Positions 55,755-64,000 of a stretch of DNA of 64,000 bases are shown here, in pieces. The position numbers were made by a program, and so were the translations under genes. How positions within the stretch are numbered: position 1 is the stretch's first letter; each line of letters opens with the position of its first letter. A model generated the notes under the pieces. It did not search any database. It was not told the origin of the DNA and worked only from the letters and a program-made list of their open reading frames with translations. The DNA is from Sphaerolaimus hirsutus. Taxonomy: Eukaryota > Nematoda > Chromadorea > Monhysterida > Sphaerolaimidae. The stretch spans positions 17,363,504-17,427,503 of the forward strand of contig OZ038460.1 in the NCBI GenBank assembly GCA_964036195.1, in the 5' to 3' direction.

Positions 55755-56250
55755 TTACCGTATTTCCTCGAAATACCCCCAGGGGGTTTATTTTTTCAGA
55801 GTGTAATTTTTTTGTGAGAGGGGGGGGGGTTAAACGAGGGGGGGGGGGTATTTCGAGGGGGGGGGGGGGTTTAAACGAGGGGGGTATTTCGAGGGTGGGG
55901 GGTTATTATTTCGCCAGAATTTTTTAGAAATCCCAGTACAAAATTGTTGTTTGTAACGTACAAAATCGTGAAAAATGCAACAAAAACCGCTATGTATAAG
56001 ACTGTATAGACTTATATAAGTACGTAGACGGTGTAAACCCTGTTCACACATAGACTTTCATTGTTTTTAACGTGTGTTCTGCGCTTCCCAGATCACAAAC
56101 AGTAGCTTTTGTCATTTACGTTCTCTATGCGCTATATTTGGGGGGGGGATTTCGAGGGGGGGTTATAAACTCATAGTGTCCATTTTGAGGGGGGTATTTC
56201 GGGGGGGGGGGGGGTATTTCGAGGGGGGGGTATATCGAGAAAATACGGTA
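55755..56250. repeat. CCGTATTTCC repeat inside an inverted-repeat element
   Basis: Ends ACCGTATTTCCTCGAAATAC and ATATCGAGAAAATACGGTA with long G runs. It is surrounded by GTTGTTGAAACGTATTTAC (55.74 kb) and its inverse (56.75 kb), so it is nested in a further element of about 1 kb built of AAGTAAATACG words. Confidence 0.6.
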
Positions 56251-56923
56251 CTTCGATAAATAAATACTCAAGTACAGAGTAAATACGTGCACGTTTCCTC
56301 CTAAAAAAGTTACTGTACTCACATTTATGCATGCTTTTTGAAAGTACTCAAATACCAATAACGTATTTTTTTTATAGGTTTTTAAAAGGCATAGAAGGGA
56401 AAAAAAGAGAAAATATGCTAAAAACAGGGGAAACTGGTAGAAATTGGGTATATACGCAAATATATAGCCAAAAATTGCTTAATATTGGCACAAAGTTACG
56501 ACAATGATTGATTTAGAGTGAAAATTTTGGCGACATTTTCAGAAGTACTCACGTTTACGTTTTCTGAGGAAAAGTATGTTTAATCATGTTTACTCATAAG
56601 TAAAAGTAGAAAAACTTTACGTTTTCTGTACTCAGGACGGGGTGAGTAAAAAATAAATACTTTACGTTTATTTTGGAAATTTTAAAACATTTTTTGGTGG
56701 AAACGTAAATGTATTTACTCTGAACCCGAGTATTTTTTGAGTCAAAGTAAATACGTTTTTAACAACTACGGCAATATGATGCAGTTGATTCTGGAAATAA
56801 GCAAGAAGCTTGGTGTGATGAATGATGTGAAGTGTAGCAATTCGCAAATGCGAATGGGCCATGGAGTACCTGTTGCTCGAAGCGAAATGTGTGCGATGTG
56901 AAATGATGCGACCCCCTGTGGAG

Positions 56924-57345
56924 TCATTGCACCTGGTGAACTGCCCTGATATGGGTGATCAGATTTTTCGTTATACTAAATGCCTGGTCACATTGACCTC
57001 ACTTGTGTTGCCGCTTTCGAACGTGGATCGCATTGACATGTTTCAACAAATCGCTCTTGCTGCAGAATGCCTTGTCACAATGGTCGCACTCGTGTTTTCT
57101 CTCACCCAAGTGCACATTTCTGACGTGTTTTGTCAAGCCAGACTTACTAGAAGTTGTCACGCCGCAAAGTTTACATTCGTACGGCCTCTGACCCAGATGC
57201 ACCGCCGCCACGTGCATAGACTTGTCCCGCCGAGCCGAGTACCGAAACCCTTGCCGCAGTGGTCGCACTCGTGCGGTCGCATGCCAAGGTGGACACTATT
57301 CACATGATGCTTTAGTGCCTGCTGCACGGTGAAAGCCCTGCCGCA
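56924..57345 (-). pseudogene. C2H2 zinc-finger gene D, pseudogene fragment
   Basis: Starts after an introner-like acceptor (GGCACCAG|TGCGGCAGG) at CGRAFTVQQALKHH, and ends HIRAVHQVQ then TGA. Five fingers are recognisable. A frameshift lies after CDHCGKGF (about 57.25 kb), and in the last finger the first Cys codon is TGA (HK-stop-GQC). Upstream exons are missing: above 58.41 kb there are only repeats. It is a decayed member of the local family. Confidence 0.75.
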
Positions 57346-58413
57346 CTGGTGCCACTCCCAGACCCTGTAAATGACCCTGTAAAGTGTTAACTACCCTGTA
57401 AAATGTCACGTGTCATGTAAAAGACTCTGTAAAGTGTCATGTGTATCCAAATTTTGTTTTATTATATCCAAATCTTATTTTATCATATCCAAATCTTATT
57501 TGATTGTAGCCAATACCTGTTTTTTGTATTTTATCCATAAAAAAATTGTTGACCTGTAGTACTCATGTACAGGGTTGGTTTTATAAAAATTATTTGTATA
57601 CAAATTGTATAAAAATTGTATACAAATTGTATTTTATTGTAATTTTATTCTTGTATCATTTTATTTTATTTTTTTTATTCCCAAAAGTCGTTAATATAAT
57701 AAAATGACACCATTTTACAAAAATTTTACAGAAGTTTACAAAAAAGTACAAAATTTCCGAATCATACATGCAAGCTCAGAAAAATGTTATCATCATACCT
57801 CTACATGAAAAACATGTGACAAATTTTTCCATTACTTTACAAAAGCTGCATGCAGTAGGCATTGTTAGCTATCTGCACGTGTAAACTTACAATTATTGAT
57901 AACAATGGTTTGCATTTCCAGTAGAAGGACTACTGGAGTGCGCTGGGTGAATTTGTAAAATGTATTGCAAAGTGTCAATTGTTCTGATAAATGTTAAGTA
58001 GTGTGAATTGTCATGCAAACTGTCAAGTGACATGTCAAATGTCAAGTAAAGTGGCAATAGTCATGACAATGTCAGGCAAAGTGTAAATTGTGTATCCAAA
58101 TCTTATGGTTTTGTATCCAAAGCTTATGTTTTGTATTCAAATAGTTTTTTTGTATCCAAATGTTCACATAAGATTTGAATGATCAAATAACAAGATTTGG
58201 ATACAGAACATAATATCTGGACACAACAAATAGTTTTGGATACAGTTTGCTTGACAATTTACACTCACAGTTTATATTTGTCATGACAATTGACACTTCA
58301 ATTTATATTTGTCATGACAATTGACACTTTACTTTACATTCATCATGACAATTGACACTTTGCATGACATTTTACATGACATTTAACACTTTACAAAGCT
58401 TGGGACTGCCCCC
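57346..58413. mobile_element. Introner-like end followed by GTCATGACAATTGACAC repeat
   Basis: The left part (GTGCCACTCCCAGACCCTG, then GTATCCAAATCTTA blocks) resembles the element at 3565-4792. From about 57.94 kb it is a copy of the 29.93-30.34 kb repeat, ending GCTTGGGACTGCCCCCAG. Whether these are one element or two abutting ones is unclear. Confidence 0.5.
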
Positions 58414-58739
58414 AGTTCCACAAAAAACAGGTAGAAGCTCAAGCAGCAATATATTTTTCTTACAAAAATATGAATTTTTATACAATTTTACAAAAATTTG
58501 AATTGTTATACAATTTTACAATAATTTTACAAAAATTCAAAATTTTTTACAATTTTTATTTTTATTTTGAAATTTTTCATTTTTTATTATTTTATTTTAT
58601 TCTTAAATTTTCCATTTTATTTTCATTTTATTTTTATTTTTTTTTCTGAGATTTTGCCAACCCTGCTCATGTAATTAATTTTATGGCGTAATGTTACGCT
58701 TCGCTTACGTCAAATTCACGTTGAGCTGTAATATCAACT

Positions 58740-59335
58740 TACCGTATTTCCTCGAAATACCCCCCCCCCTCGAAATACCCCCCCCCCTCGTTCTACCCCC
58801 CCTCACGGGACCACTATGAAACAATCACCCCCCCCCTCGAAATACCTCCCCCCCCAATTGAGTGTAAAGGGAACGTACATGACAATAACTGTAGTTTGTG
58901 TTCTGTGTAATGCAGAACACACGTTAAAACAATGTTGGTGTCACGTTAGAACAGTGTTTATACCGTCTACCGTATTTCCTCGAAATACCCCCCCCCCCTC
59001 GAAATACCCCCCCCCAAATTTAGTGTATAGATAACGTAAATGACAAAGGCTGCGGTTTGTCATCCCGACAATGCAGAACACACGTTAAAAACGATGACTC
59101 TGTTATGTGAGAACAGTGTTTGTACGTCTACACACTTATAAATGTCTTTAGAGTCTTATAAATGGCGATTTTTGTTGCATTTTTCGACGTCTGCGTACGT
59201 TTCAGACGACATTTTAGTACTGGGATTTCAAAAAATTTCTGGCGAAATAATAACCCCCCCCCCCCTCGAAATACCCCCCCCTCAAAATTCTCACTCTGAA
59301 ACAATAAACCCCCCGGGGGTATTTCGAGGAAATAC
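58740..59335. repeat. Two joined CCGTATTTCC repeat copies
   Basis: A full left end at 58.74 kb, a second left end at 58.97 kb inside the first, and a right end GTATTTCGAGGAAATACGGT at 59.33 kb. Both carry the ACGTTAAAACAATG core. A fragment continues to about 59.51 kb. Confidence 0.65.
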
Positions 59336-59514
59336 GGTACATACTAATATTAGTCTACATAACCTTGTAAATGGCGGTTTTTGTTGTATTTTTCGACGTC
59401 TGCGTACGTTTCAGACGACAATTTCGTACTGGGATTTAAAAAATTGTCTTGTGAAATAATAATCCCCCTCGAAATACCCCCCTCGTTCTACCCCCCCCCC
59501 CCACCCCTCTCGAG

Positions 59515-60127
59515 AACAATTTTTTATGGATAATATCTGAATCAATACCTTAATTGTGCCCAATGCTGAGTGTCGTCGGCCACAGCTAGAACGAATTAAA
59601 AAATTCTTTTTTTTTCTTTCATTTTACGTCATCATTTTACGTTTTTGTTTTTAATACCTAGGTAGAATGCTTTGTTTACTATAGAATTTCTTTATCATAT
59701 TGTGAAGTTTATTTCATGGCGTTTTGAACAACATTCAGCGACGATTGGAAGTAAAATCGATAATAATGTAATAAAGTCAATCAAATCAAAAATACTGTGC
59801 TTGAACAAAACTAGCAGAATGTGGAGTTTTGAATGTGCCATCTTTAACGATGGCAAACATTTCGAATTTTTATTTCACCCCAAGAAATACGTGAGAAGTT
59901 GATTTTTCCTTTGAAAAATTCGAAAATTCTGAAATTTCAAAAGTGGTTTCTTATTTTTTTGGGCCAAAAACTGCTGGAATTGTGACAAATGCAAAGAAAA
60001 TAAAGAAGGCACCATATGATGTTATTTAGCGGCTTTGGTCCATTGTTTACTGCTGTTTTAAGATCAAAAGTTTTTGAATGGACCCTATGAATCGTCATTC
60101 TTTTAATCGTACGTGACGCAACGCTTT
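59515..60127. other. Gene-free stretch
   Basis: AT-rich, apparently unique sequence. A 76-codon open frame (59672-59902) has no recognisable domain and no splice context. Confidence 0.35.
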
Positions 60128-60503
60128 AGGCGCCGTTTACACGGTTTTTTGTGATGACAAAAATGTCGATTTTGTCAACGATATTTTGGGATGAAAATCA
60201 GTTAGTAGATATTTAGATGGGACACCTCAATTGATCATGATTTGATCAACCACTGCATAGAACAATAATTAACTTTTATACATTGCGTAATCACACACAC
60301 CAGATAACGTATTTTTCTTGTTGTCGGAGGTTGTCGGAGGGTTTGTCCTGTGCGGCCTCGCTAGCGAGGCCGCGTAGAACAACTCCTCCGACAACCACCG
60401 ACAACATGAAAATAGTGTGATTTAGTGTGTGTTTTTACAGAATCTTTGTGATCTGATGTCTGCCTCAGGCAGTGAAGCTGGCACAATCATGATTGATCGA
60501 GGT

Positions 60504-61316
60504 CAACGATGGCAAAAACACACATATTAAATACGGAAACTCATTGAGTTTCCGTGTTTTTGTTTAACACAGAAACACGGAAACTCAACCATTTTGAAAA
60601 ACACGGAAACTCAAATGAGTTCTTTTTTGAAGAACACGGAAACACGGAAACACAGAAAATACGGAAATGTTTTTTGAGTTTTTTATTCAAGCAATTGAAG
60701 GCACAATATTTGAACTGAACAATGTGTGTATGTGCATACATTAGGTATGCATGTATGTATAGTGTGTAAATATGTGCATAGTATCCAAGTTTAACAATGA
60801 AATAAGTATCCCAAAAAATAACGGTGTCCACAGCTCCTGGTGGTTTTGACAATATTATGGACTGTGATCAAAGTGTTGAGGAGTGTCCATCAGGGTCTGC
60901 TAGCTCACACAATTGAGCTGAGGGCTCCTCACCTCCCAAGCTGTCAAAAGTATTGGTCACCCATTTGGAACTACCTCCAGTGAACTAATGAAAATTTTCC
61001 AATACATGACAAAACGTATGCAAAACCAATATTTGATAAGAAAACCACTGTTTCAACAGTAAAATGCTGTAAAATACAACTTTTTGTAAAACAATTTGAG
61101 TTTTTACCAAAAAAAAACTTGAGTTGTTACTAAAAAACTTGAGTTTTTATTTAAAAACTTGAGTTTTTACCAAAAAACTCAAGTTTTTTCAAAAACACAG
61201 AAATAAAACACAGAAACTCATATTTTTTTGTGAAAAAAACTCAAAACAGAGATATTCATTTTTGAAAAACTCAAAATACAGAAAGTGTTTTTATTTTGAG
61301 AACTCACCCATTGTTG
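60504..61316. mobile_element. hAT-like element, CAACGATGG family, copy 2
   Basis: Ends CAACGATGGCAAAAACAC and CACCCATTGTTG, with flanks ATCGAGGT and ATTGAGGT (one mismatch). Arms of ACACGGAAACTCA and AAACTTGAGTTTTT words match 33057-34535. Confidence 0.78.
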
Positions 61317-61341
61317 ATTGAGGTATCTCACATGTAATATA

Positions 61342-62601
61342 CACTACCGTGCAGAATAGTTTAGACTTTTCACACATAGAAAAACAGTAGGCTGGGGGTC
61401 CACTGCACTTTTTTGCTTCCTAATTTCTTGTCCCTTGCCCAATTTTGATGCCATTTGAGTATGTTGGGGTTTGATGCTGGGGCTACAACGAAAAAATTTT
61501 TTTTCCTCAAATAAACCCCCAGGCCCGAGATAAGGGGGGTCTATAAAAAGATGGTCGATAAATATACAAAAAATGGGCAATCTGGATGACTGTCATTGAA
61601 GCTTAATAACTCAACCATTTCTGGGCTGATTTGAATCATTCAACACTTCAAATGATCGGGACAACCTGCAGATTCTATTTTTGTGGTCGGTTTAGTGATG
61701 TCTAAAGTCGGTATCTCAATTTGACCAAGTTTTTGAACGTGAAAAAATAATTTTTTTGAACATACTATCATATACTTTAGACAACGAGGATTCATTTAAA
61801 ACAGAAATCAGTTCAATATCTCTTTCCAATCAAAAGTTATGGCACTTCAAAGTTTTCAATGGTGTCTTAATATTTTATGCTTTTTTTACTGGGGTTTGCA
61901 GTATGAAAATTTTGTTATTGAACAGTCTATAACATACTTTAAACAGAGAGAATTAATATGACAAAAACGTGTTTTCAATATCTCTTTCAATCAAAAGTTA
62001 TAGCACTTACAACTTTCCATCTTCATTCCATCCAAAATAATTGCACATTACTCATTCACAGTTGGGCTAACTTTTCTCCCTAATAGAGCAAGGCCAAAAC
62101 CTCAAATTTACACACCAAATAGCCCCACCCAGTAGTATGCCTACCCCCATTTCAGAGTTGCTGGCAATGGATGCAAAACTGCAGCAAAAATTAATAAATG
62201 CCACATTTCCATATATGCATCGCCATATGCTGTTCATGCTTAGAATGTTTCTTGCTGCACACAGAGCTCAGCGATGCAGGCAAGCAGTTGCCATGGTGAA
62301 AATTTTGTTGAAAAATGAACATAGGAGGTGGATATAGACTTTAAAGTGAGATACTGGGTGGCTACTGCCCAAAACAAGAAAAGTCTCAACTATTCTGAAA
62401 CATGAACAAACTGAGTTAATATGTTTGTACACTAGGAATATACACAGATTTGAACTTGAGGGGCGGTCATCCTGAGCATGTGTAGTCAACCCCCGGGGTA
62501 CCCATGTTTGGTATCCAAATGTTTTGCATATCAACCATTTCGAAATTCTGACAACATTAATCACGCAGCGCAAAAAGTCTCAACTATTCTGCACGGTAGT
62601 G
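61342..62601. mobile_element. Tc1-like element, TA-flanked
   Basis: Ends CACTACCGTGCAGAATAGTT and AACTATTCTGCACGGTAGTG between TA dinucleotides, as in Tc1-type elements. Inside lies one arm of the 32.4-kb foldback family (61.39-61.75 kb). No transposase motif can be read. Confidence 0.75.
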
Positions 62602-62841
62602 TATTTCACGTCCATTCCACAAGAACGGTTGTCACAGAAAAACCGTGTAAACGCCGCCTTAAAACACCTTCGCTGAAGTTGGAAAAAATTGGCAGAAGAA
62701 ATGACAAAAAGTAGAAGGGCGGCTTCCAATAGAAGGGCGGGTAGAAAGTTTATAAAAAAATAGAAGGGCGCCCTTCTATTGGAAGAAATATGTTATTCAA
62801 GATAATACAATGTTATCAATTTCCTTGTCGAAATCATTTCA

Positions 62842-64000
62842 AGAGCTGTCTTTCCAGCTTTCCAGAATCAAGCCCTAAGCGTATGGGATACAGTCCTAAA
62901 AACAGGGAGTGACATATTGTGTTTCACGGAAACTCAGTATGAGAATGCCTCGGACTGTGTAAATATAGGCGGCTATACATTATTGCATTCATACAGAATT
63001 CCAAATCAGAGTGGGGGGATATCATTCTATATCCGCAAGGGGATAAGATTCTCCCAAAACAAAGTCTCAAAGGGTCTTGAGAATAACATTTTGAGTCTGA
63101 AAATAACGGATCACCCTGGTATGATCGATGAAGGTGCTAACAACAACAATAATAGTAGGAATTTAAACATCATCATTGTATACATGGAAAATAACAGCAA
63201 GGCAAAAAAATCCAAAGTAGTGTGGAAATTAAACAATGCAATACTCATAGATGTATTACACAATGTGAAAAATATGCATGCTATGAATGAAAGCACACTG
63301 ATACTGGGGGATTTTAATGGGCATATAGGCAATTACGAGCTAGGTCTAAATGGCAATTCAGCTGAAATGAATATCAATGGTGAGCTTGTACGAACTTTCA
63401 TATGCCAATCCGGGCTACAGCTCCTAAATAAAGATATGACGGGACTCTGGATGTTCCAGAGGAGAAATGCTCGATCTGTCATTGATCTATGTTTTGCAGA
63501 TCAGAGTATAACCATGCAATCAGGGGTTATAGATGAGTGCGGAACACTAAGTACCATTCAATCAGACCACAATGCCATCATATTACAGGTTGGACACACA
63601 ACATATAGGGAAACTGAGCATAACTACTACCTAAGACCAAAGACATCAAATGATGAAATTGCCTTTCAAGAAAAATTGTCTTCAAAGAGAGCTACAAGCT
63701 ACGAGACGTTGATAACAGTTATAAAAACAAGTGCAGAAAAGACAATACTAGAAACCACTGCGGTAAAGGTACCAGCAAAAATCAAGAAACAATGCAGAAA
63801 AATTGCAAAATTAAGACGTAAGATCAATAGGATTGAACAAATGGAGGATCGAATGGAGGATTGAATTGAGACGCAAGACATACTGTACACAGAACTGAAG
63901 AATGAAAGAAAAAATCTAAAATCATTGAAGTCCGATCATGAGAGAATATTGAAAGAAAATCACATCAACAGATTGATACAAAATAAACAGGGGAATCAAC
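62842..64000 (+). pseudogene. Second LINE copy: endonuclease domain, truncated by the window end
   Basis: Same family as 41671-45512 but clearly diverged, roughly half of residues identical by eye. The shared frame begins about 62842 and reads CFTETQYENAS, GGISFYIRKG, LGDFNGHIG, RNARSVIDLCF and IQSDHNAI, so the endonuclease catalytic motifs are intact. An in-frame TGA at 63862-63864 interrupts it in the linker before the reverse transcriptase. The same frame then stays open to the last base with matching sequence (ELKNERKNLKSLK). It may continue beyond the window. Confidence 0.85.

Larger units (their letters stand above)
60128..62660. mobile_element. Foldback element with AGGCGCCGTTTACACGG ends, holding two insertions
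   Basis: Left TAGGCGCCGTTTACACGGTT and right AACCGTGTAAACGCCGCCTT. An internal perfect-stem palindrome (TGCGGCCTCGCTAGCGAGGC, 60.35 kb) lies between inverted TTGTCGGAGGTTGTCGG blocks. Related to the 35.37-35.78 kb palindrome. Confidence 0.65.

Noticed and set aside
56980..56990. TGA at a zinc-finger Cys position, together with TGA in the second LINE, as a sign of codon reassignment
   Set aside because: FCP1, the finger genes and the K2P exons read normally, with TGA used as the natural stop of FCP1 and of genes A and B. The pseudogene also has a frameshift, so simple decay explains it.
62137..62573. Open frames inside the Tc1-like element as a transposase
   Set aside because: No DDE motif or helix-turn-helix signature can be read on either strand. 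The element appears non-autonomous.

Overview
This is a repeat-rich stretch of an animal nuclear genome. The genes are split by GT-AG introns and separated by dense, nested transposons. Exon content (a two-pore potassium channel, the RNA polymerase II CTD phosphatase FCP1, and tandem C2H2 zinc-finger arrays), with LINE, Tc1/mariner and hAT-type elements, points to an invertebrate metazoan. The channel's TWK-like motif after TM4 and a short interstitial TTAGGC run lean weakly towards an ecdysozoan, possibly a nematode. I cannot name the species.

Layout, all recognised host genes on the minus strand. (1) 0.2-8.0 kb: a K2P/TWK channel-like gene of about twelve exons whose two pore filters are both non-canonical. 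(2) 10.75-19.5 kb: a complete twelve-exon FCP1/CTDP1 homologue, predicted 751 aa with all intron phases matching. (3) 24.2-26.2, 30.6-37.2, 50.0-53.4 and 56.9-57.3 kb: four C2H2 zinc-finger genes, three apparently intact and one pseudogene. (4) 41.2-45.6 kb: an almost full-length LINE with a 7-bp target duplication, sitting in the right inverted repeat of a decayed Tc/mariner element. A diverged second LINE starts at 62.8 kb and runs off the window. (5) Elsewhere: many non-autonomous elements with 8-bp target duplications (hAT-like), often nested two to four deep, plus TA-flanked elements and a C/G-rich CCGTATTTCC family.

The most unusual feature is a palindromic element family of about 190 bp that behaves like an introner. 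Copies lie inside coding exons of the zinc-finger and channel genes, flanked by 4-5 bp CCTGG/CCAG-like duplications. Removing a copy exactly at its duplication joins two coding segments. In four zinc-finger cases it rebuilds one C2H2 finger with correct spacing, and the lengths of all three zinc-finger reading frames become multiples of three. Several copies give GT-AG introns with the AG supplied by the duplicated target. Others give GT-CG, GT-TG or GG-AG boundaries. Some copies have been enlarged by later hAT-like insertions.
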